The notes: generated from the sequence alone by a model not told the origin. A stretch of 64,000 nucleotides of DNA from Planctomycetota bacterium (GCA_022566535.1 JADFIR010000004.1:1-64000), one strand, 5' to 3'. Shown: positions 9,179 to 18,039, counted from the first letter of the stretch. Translations and numbers: made by a program.

Positions 9179-9826
9179 ATGCGGACGATTTTCCATTTGA
9201 GCTTCTTGGGGTTGGCGATCCTTACCGGCCCGGCGCCCGTTGCGGGTCAGGCGGACACGCTGGAGGCGGTCGATCAGACGATCGAGGACGTCTCTGCGCT
9301 TTCAGCGAGCCTCCGCAAGATTGAGACAGGTCTGCGTCAGCCGAGCGACTTCGAGCATGTTTATCGAGTCCCGGGCGAGGATGACCGCCTGATGCGAATC
9401 CATGGGGCGCTCCACGCCGTCTTCCCTCGATCGGTTTATGCGCGCGATCGCCGGGGTCTGCGGCCGCTGATCCCCAACGACACCGTGTTCTACGTTGGCC
9501 CGCCCGGCGTTGATATGCGGGGGTACCAGACCAGGTCCAACGCCTCCGCCGGCGCACGGCCGTCCGGCCGGTTCGACGGACGGATCAACCTCAAGCTTCA
9601 ACCGCAGCTACTCGGCAGTGTCGCAGTTGCGCCCCAAGACGTGCTGATACGCCAGGAACCGAGTCGCCCGATGGCGCCGCAGCCGGCCGAGGCACGATTC
9701 GAGCGCACGCCGGCGCCAGTCATGCCGATGATCGTGTCGGATGCGACCTATCGAGCACAGCGTCTGCACACCCTGATGCGACGCGCGGTCACCGCCCATC
9801 TCGCTCGGCGCGTCGGCGAGGGATGA
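9179..9826 (+). CDS. Hypothetical secreted protein
   Basis: A 215-residue protein with a signal peptide (MRTIFHLSFLGLAILTG, probable cleavage near APVAG). The mature part starts with a short amphipathic helix (TLEAVDQTIEDVSALSASL) and continues with a proline- and arginine-rich region. The motif PSDFEHVYRVPGEDDRLMRI is distinctive but I recognise no family. The ATG at 9179 gives the signal peptide; the frame opens 33 bases earlier. Envelope function is the only inference. Confidence 0.6.
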   Translation: MRTIFHLSFLGLAILTGPAPVAGQADTLEAVDQTIEDVSALSASLRKIETGLRQPSDFEHVYRVPGEDDRLMRIHGALHAVFPRSVYARDRRGLRPLIPNDTVFYVGPPGVDMRGYQTRSNASAGARPSGRFDGRINLKLQPQLLGSVAVAPQDVLIRQEPSRPMAPQPAEARFERTPAPVMPMIVSDATYRAQRLHTLMRRAVTAHLARRVGEG

Positions 9827-9886
9827 AGAGCCGGAATCTCTGTTCTGAATCAACGGAGACGCGCGGCCTGGCGGCTGCGGGTAGAC

Positions 9887-10222
9887 CTATGCAGCGCGGG
9901 GGCGGTCTTCGTCATCATAGAAATACCCCAGGCACCCCAATTCGCGGGCCAGGTCTTCCATCCGCCGACTCACCGCATCCAAGGCGGTGAAGACATCCAC
10001 CGCGGGCCCTTCGCCGCCGGTCGCACGGTCGGGTCTACGCCGCTGCTGCTCGCTGATCCCCCACGCGGTTGTGGCCCGTTGGCGCGGAAACGGAATCGGT
10101 CCGGCGGTGGTGGCACGTTGAAGGCTGCTGAAGCGAATCCTGCGCATCAAGTGATTCCTGCCGGCCTCCGACCACGATGGCGTCTGCCAATGGCTGATCC
10201 ATCCGAAGTCACCAATCGGCAT
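9887..10222 (-). CDS. Small hypothetical protein
   Basis: An open frame of about 111 codons; the last 35 residues (DVFTALDAVSRRMEDLARELG then a DDED tail) look like a folded, acidic helical end, whereas the first 60 are basic and low in order. An internal ATG at 10147 (MRRIRFSSLQ) may be the true start. No family recognised. It is convergent with the secreted-protein gene. Confidence 0.4.
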   Translation of the reverse strand: MPIGDFGWISHWQTPSWSEAGRNHLMRRIRFSSLQRATTAGPIPFPRQRATTAWGISEQQRRRPDRATGGEGPAVDVFTALDAVSRRMEDLARELGCLGYFYDDEDRPRAA

Positions 10223-10462
10223 GATCCATGTCGAACTTTGGCGGCCCGACGGCCGGCGGCGCCGATGAGCCGCCGCAACCGGGAGACTCCGGCCAGCCTG
10301 CCGCGAATCGGTCACCGTCTGATCCCTTCGCTCGCTCCAGGAGCCTTCAGCGGCCGATAATCGATTTCCCAAGCAAGGCAGGCCGGGCCGCTTGTGCCGT
10401 CGGCGAGATTGATCGATAATCGCCCACCGATGCCGAAACGATTCTCTTGAAAGGGAAAGTCG

Positions 10463-10624
10463 ATGAGCAGACTCCATAAGAGACTTCTGTTGATTGTGAT
10501 GCTGGCCGGCTTCGCAGCATGCGTGGCCGTCGGTTGTCAGACGATTGAAGGAGCGGGCAAGGACATCTCCTCGGCGGGCAAAGGGATCGCCGACGTCGCC
10601 GACGACGCGAAGCCATACAACTGA
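10463..10624 (+). CDS. Entericidin-like small lipoprotein
   Basis: A 53-residue lipoprotein: basic start MSRLHKRLL, hydrophobic segment, then the lipobox-like VAVGC at about 21-25, followed by QTIEGAGKDISSAGKGIADV. The CxTxEGAGKDIxxAGxxI block is the signature of the entericidin A/B family (EcnA antidote, EcnB bacteriolytic lipoprotein in Enterobacteria). Only one gene is present, so a toxin/antidote pair is not supported. A purine-rich AAAGGGAAAG lies 3-12 bases before the ATG and supports the start. Likely an outer-membrane small lipoprotein, stress related by analogy. Confidence 0.8.
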   Translation: MSRLHKRLLLIVMLAGFAACVAVGCQTIEGAGKDISSAGKGIADVADDAKPYN

Positions 10625-10708
10625 TTCCGGCCGGGCCGGCCGTGAGGTGTGGCCGGGTCGGTGCTGTTGCTCGCGGTTGGGAACCGGCTCGCGTTACCGC
10701 CGGGCGGC

Positions 10709-12409
10709 TCAGGTTACGGTGCCCTGCGAGTCGAAGATGCGCTTCGCCCGTAAGAGTCGGCGGCCGATCGTCATCACCGCCAGCAGGCCGATCGTGGAAC
10801 CGACGGTGAAAATGACGCCGGCATAGAGCAGCCGCTGATCACGGATGGGAACCGGGTTGATCGAGGCATACCGCGTTCGACCGGCCACTTTCCGCTCGCC
10901 TCGCACGACCGTGCGGGCGCCGTCGCTTCGTTTGCCTGCTTGACGAGAGGATTCCCGGGCGAAGGTCGTGGCCAGCGTGTCCAGAATCGCGGTGATCTCC
11001 CCGCGATCTGTGCCCGCTAAGGTTAGGGTCATGACGCCCGGCTGGGCGGCATCCACCGTGAGGTCATCGCGCAACCGCTGGGCAAGCGCGACGGGGTCTT
11101 TGTACCGGTCCAACCGCCGATCGGCCAGTCGCTTGGCCAGCGTCCGATGAAAATTCTTATCGATAAGCAAGGCGCTGTGCCAGGTTTGCCATTTTGCCGC
11201 ATCCTCGTCGGAGAACGGCAATCCTGAACGTGCCTCGGCCTCGACATCGACCGAAGCGGCCACCTTCGCGGGGAAGAAATGATTGGCTGCCAGCCCGCTG
11301 GCGATGGCGGCGCCGGCGAGCGAGACCGCCAGCCAGCTGAAAGTCAGCACGGCCCGGGGTCGTGCCCACTTGCGCTGCATCTTGCGTTCTGCTACAGCCA
11401 GGGATTCTCGGATTTCCACAAGCCGGCCTCGTTGATTCTCAAGGGCCTGGTCCTGCTTGATTCGGCGTTGGGCTTGCTCCGAATCGGTGCGAGCTCGCCC
11501 CGCTCGCCCCCGAATAGCCTGACGAACCTTCGCCAGGCGCTGGCGGCGACGCTGCCAGTGTTTCGCTGCGGCGCTGATGCGCTGCGCCTTCTCCTGAAGA
11601 TCTTCAGAAATCTGGGCCTCGTGGGCAGCAGCGGATTCGGCCTGTGCGGCACGGACCTGGTCAAGCTGTTGCTCAAGCTCTACGATGCGCTGCTGCTCAC
11701 ACTGAAGCTGGCGCTGGGCGTCGGAGCGCTGCGACAGCGTCCCGCGGACAATGTTCAGCTCGTTGCGGGCGTCGGCCAGCGATGCGTCCCGCAGCTGAAG
11801 CTCCGCCTTGATCACCTCCACCTGCTCGTTCAGTGATGCGATCTGCACCGTGGCCTCTTGCTGGGGCTCAGCGGCTCGGCGGCCCGCCTCGGCCAGTGCC
11901 TCTTCAAGCTCGCCCACGCGTGAGCGCAGCGAGCCAATCTGAGAGACTTCCGTCTCCCGCTGCCGCCTCTGAGCGTCAAGTTCTCCCCGGCCGCGCTCCA
12001 CCTGCTGTTGAAGGCGCTGCAACTGTTCTTCTGAATCTTGACTTTGCCGGTGAAGCTGTGACTCCAGAGAAACGAGACGTTCGCGCTCAGCCTGCAATTC
12101 ATCGCGCTGTTGGGCAAGCTCAGACTGTTCCCGAGCGATCTCCTCTCGCTGCTCATCCACCTGCCGGCGATACTGCGCATCACGGCCCTGTGCTTCGGCA
12201 AGCTGCTCATTATGGTCGCGCTGCGCACCACGGAGGCGCTCGAACTGACGTTCAATGTCGGCGAGGATGCCCAGCACCTGATCGCCCGGGGAATGGGACG
12301 CATCGCCGGTGGCAGCCTCCGACGAGCCGGAATCATCCGAAGCGGTGCTCCACTGGTCGAAATGGGAGGGGCTGCTGTCGCTCGATTCAGGGCCGTGGTA
12401 GGGGTTCAT
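10709..12409 (-). CDS. Long coiled-coil membrane protein with chain-length-determinant-like C-terminus
   Basis: A 566-residue protein. Residues 1-50 are Ser/Asp-rich; about 50-335 is an uninterrupted Gln/Glu/Arg-rich coiled coil (LEEALAEAGRRAAE, RQLQCEQQRIVELEQQ). A transmembrane helix follows near residue 360 (VLTFSWLAVSLAGAAIASGLAA), then about 150 periplasmic residues and a second helix (LLYAGVIFTVGSTIGLLAVM) before a short basic tail. Two TM helices bracketing a periplasmic domain, with a conserved ALxxRLRDDLTVD segment, resemble Wzz/GumC polysaccharide co-polymerases, but with the coiled coil placed on the cytoplasmic side. Divergent from mqnE. A frame extension upstream of 12409 lacks similarity. 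Confidence 0.6.
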   Translation of the reverse strand: MNPYHGPESSDSSPSHFDQWSTASDDSGSSEAATGDASHSPGDQVLGILADIERQFERLRGAQRDHNEQLAEAQGRDAQYRRQVDEQREEIAREQSELAQQRDELQAERERLVSLESQLHRQSQDSEEQLQRLQQQVERGRGELDAQRRQRETEVSQIGSLRSRVGELEEALAEAGRRAAEPQQEATVQIASLNEQVEVIKAELQLRDASLADARNELNIVRGTLSQRSDAQRQLQCEQQRIVELEQQLDQVRAAQAESAAAHEAQISEDLQEKAQRISAAAKHWQRRRQRLAKVRQAIRGRAGRARTDSEQAQRRIKQDQALENQRGRLVEIRESLAVAERKMQRKWARPRAVLTFSWLAVSLAGAAIASGLAANHFFPAKVAASVDVEAEARSGLPFSDEDAAKWQTWHSALLIDKNFHRTLAKRLADRRLDRYKDPVALAQRLRDDLTVDAAQPGVMTLTLAGTDRGEITAILDTLATTFARESSRQAGKRSDGARTVVRGERKVAGRTRYASINPVPIRDQRLLYAGVIFTVGSTIGLLAVMTIGRRLLRAKRIFDSQGTVT

Positions 12410-12612
12410 TGCGATGCTCTCGCGCGGCGGCGCCGGCCGGCCGCCTGATCCAGCACCATCGATATCGACCCGCCGAAGCGCAAGCTCAAGCGTCGCATCC
12501 GGAAATGCCCAATGCACGATCAGTCTCAGCGATTTCCCGCTCACCCTGGCCCAATGCCGCCTCTAAGGGCAACGAGAATCTCCGCCATCGCCTACGATGG
12601 GCTGCCTTGACC

Positions 12613-13929
12613 ATGTCCAGCACCGCATTCTCCAGCGCCGTCATGCCCGACGACCGGCTCGAGGCCGCACCACGTTTGGACGGTCACGTTGCGCCGATTG
12701 CGCAGAAGGTCCGGCGCGGACAAAGGTTGTCCGTCCAAGACGGCATGGAGCTGTACGAAACCCCCGATCTCTGGACCGTCTGCTCGCTGGCTGACCAAGT
12801 CCGCATGCGCATGCACGGTGATGTGGCGTACTACAACATCAACCGCCACATCAACTACTCCAACATCTGTGCGTTGTCGTGCACGTTCTGTTCGTTCTAC
12901 CGCAAGAAGGATGAGGGCGGCGCGTACGAGTATTCGATCGAACAGATCCGCCAGGAGGCGGCCCAGGCGGCGCAAGCGGGAGCCACCGAGATTCACATCG
13001 TCGGTGGGCTGCACCCCCGGCTGCCATTGGACTATTACACTGGCATGCTCCAGGCGATCCGCGAGGCCGCTCCGAAGCTGAACATCAAAGCCTTCACGGC
13101 GGTAGAGATCGTGCACCTGGCCCGGATCTCCAAGCGTGGCCCGCAGAAATACCAAGGCATCAAGGCGGTGCTGCGCGATTTGATTCAGGCGGGGTTGGGA
13201 TCGCTTCCGGGGGGCGGGGCGGAGGTATTTGACGATCGCGTCCACGATGAAGCGTTCAAGGGCAAGATCCGGGCCGGCACTTGGCTCGACGTGCACCGCG
13301 CCGCCCACGAGCTGGGGCTGAACTCCAACGCCACGATGCTTTACGGACACGTCGAAAACCGCCGCGACCGCATCGCGCACATGAACATCCTTCGCCTCCA
13401 CCAGGATCGCACACTGCGAGACTGGGCCAGCAGTCAGAGCATTGAGCTCCAGGAAGACGATGCAGTCGTGCTGTACGGGCCCGATGAAATGTACTCGAAA
13501 CATCGTCTTCCCACGCCCGGCGCTTCCGCGGGCGCATCGGGCTATTTCCAGACGATCATTCCGCTGCCGTTCATTCCGGATGACAGTGCGCTAGAGCGTC
13601 TGCCGGGCCCGACCGGCCTGGAGAACCTGCGGACGTTGGCGATCGCCAGGCTGATGCTCGACAACTTCCCGCATTGCAAGGCGTTCTGGATTATGCAGAC
13701 GCTCCAGATGGCGCAGTTCATGCTCCAGAGTGGAGCGGACGACATCGACGGCACGGTGGTGTGGTACGACATCACGAAGGTTGGCGGGGCGACAACGCAT
13801 CAGGAAGCCAGCGCCTGGGACCTGCAGCGGGCCATCCGCGAAGCGGGTTTCCGCCCCATCGAGCGCGACACGCTCTACCGCCCGATCGAGCGCGACGGCC
13901 GTGATTGGCGTGTCATCGAAACCGTTTAG
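12613..13929 (+). CDS. mqnE: Aminofutalosine synthase (radical SAM)
   Basis: A 438-residue radical-SAM enzyme of the futalosine route to menaquinone; it joins 3-[(1-carboxyvinyl)oxy]benzoate and S-adenosylmethionine to give aminofutalosine. The 4Fe-4S ligands are Cys86, Cys90 and Cys93 (CALSCTFC), preceded by NINRHINYSN. IHIVGGLHPRLPLDYYT, LPGGGAEVFDDRV, NATMLYGHVE and GYFQTIIPLPF are typical. It is longer than most homologues owing to an insertion at about residues 263-308 (contains DDAVVLYGPDEMYSKHRL). Start ATG chosen by similarity; a much longer open frame reaches upstream across the divergent gene. No other mqn gene is in the window. Confidence 0.93.
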   Translation: MSSTAFSSAVMPDDRLEAAPRLDGHVAPIAQKVRRGQRLSVQDGMELYETPDLWTVCSLADQVRMRMHGDVAYYNINRHINYSNICALSCTFCSFYRKKDEGGAYEYSIEQIRQEAAQAAQAGATEIHIVGGLHPRLPLDYYTGMLQAIREAAPKLNIKAFTAVEIVHLARISKRGPQKYQGIKAVLRDLIQAGLGSLPGGGAEVFDDRVHDEAFKGKIRAGTWLDVHRAAHELGLNSNATMLYGHVENRRDRIAHMNILRLHQDRTLRDWASSQSIELQEDDAVVLYGPDEMYSKHRLPTPGASAGASGYFQTIIPLPFIPDDSALERLPGPTGLENLRTLAIARLMLDNFPHCKAFWIMQTLQMAQFMLQSGADDIDGTVVWYDITKVGGATTHQEASAWDLQRAIREAGFRPIERDTLYRPIERDGRDWRVIETV

Positions 13930-13975
13930 CCGGCGGGCTTGCCCTGCCGCGTCCTCTTGCTCTTTCGGTGCGAAT

Positions 13976-14000
13976 GCCCCCGCATATGCATGCGGGGCTG
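13976..14000. repeat. GC-rich palindrome between mqnE and murJ
   Basis: Arms CCCCGCAT and ATGCGGGG flank a short ATGC loop, then GCTGTGAT. It sits between the convergent ends of mqnE and murJ and shares arms with the palindrome at 2139-2158. It could act as a bidirectional transcript end, though no T-run follows. Confidence 0.5.
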
Positions 14001-14009
14001 TGATGTGTT

Positions 14010-15572
14010 TCACTCTCGCCTGCCGACGGCCCACCAGAGTTCCGGCATGCGCAAGGCGCCCGCGGCCGCGAAAACCACCAGCGCGCCGACGATAACTACG
14101 GCCAGCAGCTTCACCAGCGAACCGAGCCAGGTCAGCGCATCGGGCAATCCCATTGAGACGATTCCTGCGATAACCACCATCACCACCGTGATCATCAGCG
14201 ACTTGGCCCAACTGTATACAACTTCAGCATCCAGTATGTCCCCGGCGTGCCGACGGACAACCATGACCAGCGCAATCGCTTGAATCGTCGCGCAGATGGC
14301 CGTGGACCACGCCAACCCGGCCTCGCGCAGCGGCGTCCAGATCAACGTGCAGTTGAGCGCCAGATTCAATGCGACCATCGACACCGCGATCTTCACCGGC
14401 GTCTTGGCATCACCCCTGGCATAGAACGCCCGCGTCAGCACGTGGATCATCGAGTACGCCCACACCGCACACGCATACCCCAGCACAACGAAGGCCACGC
14501 GTTGAGCGTCATCAGATGAAAACGCCCGGCCTTGGTAGATCACCGTCGCCAACGGCCGGGCGATGAGCATCAATCCAGCACTGGCCGGCAGCCCGACGAA
14601 CACGACCAATCGCAGTCCGCGTCGCAGGATGCCCGCAAACGCTTCATCGTCATCGGTCAGCCGGGCCAGGGCGGGAAAGATCGCCGTGGCGATCGCGATA
14701 CCGAACACGCCCAGTGGAAACTGATACAAGCGCTGGGCGAAGCTCACCGCGGACAGCGCGCCTTCTTTGAGCGGGTAGTCTACGCCGAAGATGGTCGCGC
14801 CGATCATGGACGGATAGCTGGCGATCAGGCTGTCGAAGAACGTGTTGAGCTGAAGGACCCCCAAGCCGAGGATCATCGGCCCGGCCTGGCGCAGCACGCG
14901 GCGCATCGGTCCACGAGCGGCGGCGAAGTCGCGCGCCCACCATCGGCGATTGCGCAAGGCCCACACGAACCAGGCAACTTGAAGCAACCCGGCGAGGATC
15001 ACCGCGCCGGCCACGGCGCTGATGTGAGCAGTTCGATCCTCCGCGCCGAGCAACGGCAACATGCCGACGGCAGCGGTGATCAGGCAAATGTTCAGCACGA
15101 TCGGCGCCGCTGCGCTGGGCCCGAACCGCCCGCGCACCTGAAGCATCGCCCCGAGAATCGCCACGACACACACCATCGGCATGTACGGCAGCATGATCAT
15201 CATCAGCCGAACGCCGAGATGCTGGTGATCCGCGTGATGCGAGATGAGGTAGAGCGCAGCCTCACCCAACAACGTGATCCCGCCGAGCACCACCACCAGC
15301 AGCGCGATGGTCAGCGAGGCGAGTCGCTTTGCGGTGGCCGGATCGTCTTTCTCGAGCTGGGCATAGGCTGGCAGGAACGCCGCCGCCAGAGCGCCTTCAC
15401 CGAACAGCCGGCGAAACAGATTGGGAATGATGAACGCGAAGAAGAAGGTGTCCATGACCCCGGCCGCGCCGAAGATGCGGCTCAGCGCCGCATCGCGCGC
15501 AAGCCCGGTGACCCGGCTGGCAAAGGTCAGCAGCGAAAACGTTCGGGAGTGACGTTCGAAATGCTCGGCCAT
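14010..15572 (-). CDS. murJ: Lipid II flippase MurJ (MviN family)
   Basis: A 520-residue polytopic membrane protein that moves lipid-linked peptidoglycan precursor across the inner membrane. The start MAEHFERHSRTFSLLTFASR, then LARDAALSRIFGAAGVMDTFFFAFIIPNLFRRLFGEGALAAAFLPAY is the diagnostic N-terminal half of MurJ. At least twelve hydrophobic helices follow, and the block YARGDAKTPVKIAV is also family typical. Start chosen at 15572; an open frame continues upstream into repeat sequence. Presence of MurJ agrees with a peptidoglycan-containing planctomycete. Confidence 0.95.
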   Translation of the reverse strand: MAEHFERHSRTFSLLTFASRVTGLARDAALSRIFGAAGVMDTFFFAFIIPNLFRRLFGEGALAAAFLPAYAQLEKDDPATAKRLASLTIALLVVVLGGITLLGEAALYLISHHADHQHLGVRLMMIMLPYMPMVCVVAILGAMLQVRGRFGPSAAAPIVLNICLITAAVGMLPLLGAEDRTAHISAVAGAVILAGLLQVAWFVWALRNRRWWARDFAAARGPMRRVLRQAGPMILGLGVLQLNTFFDSLIASYPSMIGATIFGVDYPLKEGALSAVSFAQRLYQFPLGVFGIAIATAIFPALARLTDDDEAFAGILRRGLRLVVFVGLPASAGLMLIARPLATVIYQGRAFSSDDAQRVAFVVLGYACAVWAYSMIHVLTRAFYARGDAKTPVKIAVSMVALNLALNCTLIWTPLREAGLAWSTAICATIQAIALVMVVRRHAGDILDAEVVYSWAKSLMITVVMVVIAGIVSMGLPDALTWLGSLVKLLAVVIVGALVVFAAAGALRMPELWWAVGRRE

Positions 15573-15654
15573 TCCGGTGAGCCTATCGACCAGCCAGGGG
15601 TATTCACCGCAGTGCGGCCCACATCGCAAAGAGAGGGAAATGGTTTGGCGGCCG

Positions 15655-15745
15655 GGGCGCAACGTTGGGGCGTCGCCGCCCGGCGACGCGCGGGCCCAAG
15701 GCCCGCGGCTAAACATTCTGGCCGCCTCTGCGTCCTGTGCGTCTG
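15655..15745. repeat. Intergenic repeat block upstream of murJ
   Basis: Two palindromes stand side by side, GCGTCGCC..GGCGACGC and GCGGGCC..GGCCCGC followed by GGCTAAAC, then GCCTCTGCGTCCTGTGCGTC, a sequence recalling the CGGAGGCACAGAGGAC repeat at 55480-55500 and related tracts at 55921-56010 and 57395-57465. No gene is seen in the interval 15573-15785. Confidence 0.5.
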
Positions 15746-15785
15746 GGTGGTGATGGATGATGCACGCCGGGGCAACCGATGGGCG

Positions 15786-16946
15786 TCAGTCCCGGCGGCT
15801 GACGGCCTGGGGCTGGTGTGGGAATCGCACGAACGGCGTGCCACACTCGCCGCAGCGACCCAGCCCACCCTCAAGAGGCGTGCCCCGCAGGTCGTGATGG
15901 CAGCATCGGCACTGCACGTGCTGCCGGTCGTGCAGTTGCGCCTGCCGGAAGCGATACACGCGCACAGCGACCCCAAGGATGAGCGCAATGCCTGCGAGAT
16001 CCAGCGCCACCTGCATGTCCGGCGTGAGCCTCTGCCATAGATGAAGGAGGTGTCCGGCAACAGTCAGCCGGTCGGACAGGCCGAGCACAATCCCGTAGAT
16101 GAAGACGGCCACAAAGAAGAGACCGATCGCGGTCAGGGCGGCCGATCCGGCGCCGCGTAGCGCGGCCGTTAGCGGCAGGTCCATCGGTTCGCGCCATTGT
16201 CCGCGATGAATTCGTGCATCGCAGCTAGGACATCGCCCGCGTCCGAACTCATCGAACGCAACGTCGCAGCAGGAGCCGCCACACTCAAAGCATGGCTGTC
16301 TTCCTTTGAGAGCGGAAGCCTGCCGCCGATACATCGCCGCCAGGGTCAGGTGCGTCGCCGCCACAGCTCCGAGGACTCCGGCCACGATCAATGTCGCCAG
16401 CACACTGTAATACGGGAAACCGAAGGCCCGACCCAAGAGCATCCACATGACAAGTGCCATCACGACCGCGCCGATGCCGGCTGCTGCAAGTCCGACGATC
16501 CAGGTTCTCAGACGAACGAATTGGTCGCCCAGGACGTACGCCCCGAAGGCCAGGCGAGCGCGGTTAGCCGGGCCGCCGATCGCCCCCAGCGCCCAGATCC
16601 AAACCACCGCAAGCAGGACGCCGAGTCCGCTGGCGAACATGTCTTGCCAGGAAAAGGTCCGTTGCAGGATCGGCAGCGCCTGGGTGACTTCGTCGAGCGC
16701 CGCCCAGGCGATCGCGACGGGACCGGCCATCCACGCGGCGCCGAGCCAGCGGGTCCGCCACAACAACAGTGCGAACCCGCCGAACGCCAGCATGTGGAGG
16801 ATCTTGTCCGGTGCCGGCTGTGCTTCGGTACCCAGTTCCAGGCTCGGCCAGTGGGTGGCGAGGGTCATGGCCAGGACATACCCCACGAAGACCAACCGCC
16901 AGGGTTTGGCCACACGTCGCATCCACTTCTTTGATTGGGGCGTCAT
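15786..16946 (-). CDS. VanZ-like membrane protein with C-terminal zinc-ribbon-like segments
   Basis: A 386-residue membrane protein. The first half has the VanZ-like pattern: a TM helix (LVFVGYVLAMTLATHW), DKILHMLAFGGFALLLW, then DEVTQALPILQRTFSWQDMFASGLGVLLAVV. After further helices comes a CFECGGSCCD..CPSCDARIH cysteine cluster, two more TM helices, and a terminal second cluster CRCCHHDLRGTPLEGGLGRCGECG. Two cytoplasmic zinc ribbons interleaved with TM helices is not an arrangement I know from VanZ proteins. Its ATG overlaps the stop of the ParA gene (ATGA), so the two are translationally coupled. Function unknown. Confidence 0.7.
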   Translation of the reverse strand: MTPQSKKWMRRVAKPWRLVFVGYVLAMTLATHWPSLELGTEAQPAPDKILHMLAFGGFALLLWRTRWLGAAWMAGPVAIAWAALDEVTQALPILQRTFSWQDMFASGLGVLLAVVWIWALGAIGGPANRARLAFGAYVLGDQFVRLRTWIVGLAAAGIGAVVMALVMWMLLGRAFGFPYYSVLATLIVAGVLGAVAATHLTLAAMYRRQASALKGRQPCFECGGSCCDVAFDEFGRGRCPSCDARIHRGQWREPMDLPLTAALRGAGSAALTAIGLFFVAVFIYGIVLGLSDRLTVAGHLLHLWQRLTPDMQVALDLAGIALILGVAVRVYRFRQAQLHDRQHVQCRCCHHDLRGTPLEGGLGRCGECGTPFVRFPHQPQAVSRRD

Positions 16947-17932
16947 CCCGGTCGGCCGGGGTCGGCTTCGACGCCGGTCGGTGCGTCGCTCGCCACGCCG
17001 GAAGCGGCCGGCATCGCCGATCGTGCCTCGGACACGGTCACGATTTCCGGCGGCGCCTGGGGCACTGACGCTAGCTGGGAGATGTCGCTGCGCCGTGCGG
17101 TTTGGGCATCCCAATCCGCGAGAAGAAGCTCCGACAGGATGCGATAGTCGTTAGCGCCGGCACACCACGGCGCGTAGTCGAAGATCGTCTTGCCGAAACT
17201 GGGAGCTTCAGCAAGCTTGATGTTGCGCCGAATCGCCGGCCGAAGCACGCGACAGTTCCGCCACGGCACGTCCTGCCGCCGGGCCTGCAGGAAGAACGCG
17301 TCCAGGTCTGCGACTACCTCCTTAGCCAGGGTGGTCTGGCCTTCGTGCATGCACAGGATGATCCCCGTCACACGCAGGTCGGGATTCACGCTTCGGCACA
17401 CCAGACCGACGGTGTCCAGGAGCCTTCCCACACCTTGTAACGCGAGAAAGTGGGCCTGCATCGGCACGAACACCTCCCCGACCAGCGACAAGGCATTGAG
17501 CGTGAGCAATCCCAGACTGGGCGGACAGTCCACGAAGACGAAGTCATACGATTCCGCGACGGCGGCAAACTTGCGGCGGAGGATTCGCTGCCGATCAGGA
17601 TGGCCGGCCAGCTCGGTCGCCGCGGCCGCGAGATCGACCTCAGCGGGAACCACATCGAGGTTTGGGCGGACATTGATCAAACATTGCTCCGCCTCGCAGG
17701 CCGGGTCGATCAGGAGGTCATAGACCGTGTGGTCCGTCCCTGTGGTATCGATTCCCAGATGCAACGTCAGGTGAGCCTGGGGGTCCAGGTCGATCAGACA
17801 GATTCGCCGCCCGGCTTCGGCCAGCGCTGCGGCGAGGTTGACCGCTGTGGTGGTCTTACCCACGCCCCCCTTCTGGTTCATCAGCGCGATGATGCGGACA
17901 CGATGGCCGGCGGCGCTTGCAGGGCTCGACAT
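16943..17932 (-). CDS. ParA/Soj-family ATPase
   Basis: A 329-residue deviant-Walker ATPase. KGGVGKTTTAVNLAAALA gives the deviant Walker A with signature lysine, LIDLDPQAHLTLHLG the A' motif, and FVDCPPSLGLLTLNAL the Walker B. LRVTGIILCMHEGQT and the FGKTIFDYAP ending are typical of chromosomal Soj/ParA. The C-terminal 50 residues are a disordered extension. A parB gene lies far away (36238), so this could be the chromosomal partner or an orphan positioning ATPase. The start MSSPASAAG was preferred to an upstream frame extension. Coupled by ATGA to the VanZ-like gene. Confidence 0.9.
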   Translation of the reverse strand: MSSPASAAGHRVRIIALMNQKGGVGKTTTAVNLAAALAEAGRRICLIDLDPQAHLTLHLGIDTTGTDHTVYDLLIDPACEAEQCLINVRPNLDVVPAEVDLAAAATELAGHPDRQRILRRKFAAVAESYDFVFVDCPPSLGLLTLNALSLVGEVFVPMQAHFLALQGVGRLLDTVGLVCRSVNPDLRVTGIILCMHEGQTTLAKEVVADLDAFFLQARRQDVPWRNCRVLRPAIRRNIKLAEAPSFGKTIFDYAPWCAGANDYRILSELLLADWDAQTARRSDISQLASVPQAPPEIVTVSEARSAMPAASGVASDAPTGVEADPGRPG

Positions 17933-18039
17933 ACCGGTGAGTATATCGTCCCAACCATCCGTCTCCGGCCATATCGTGACGGTTGAGACATCCAAACCTC
18001 AGGTCCCTAGCCTTCCTGCCTCGAACCTCAAGACTTCCG

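Noticed and set aside
11833-12612. Upstream extension of the mqnE frame by 260 codons
   Set aside because: It overlaps the divergent coiled-coil gene and encodes Arg/Pro-rich sequence without similarity; MqnE starts at 12613.
15573-15716. N-terminal extension of MurJ by 48 codons
   Set aside because: The extra codons read through dispersed palindromes and lack similarity; the family start is MAEHFERHSRTF at 15572.
14532-16040. A 502-codon plus-strand frame opposite murJ
   Set aside because: Antisense to a clear flippase; composition rich in Arg, Gln and His without motifs.
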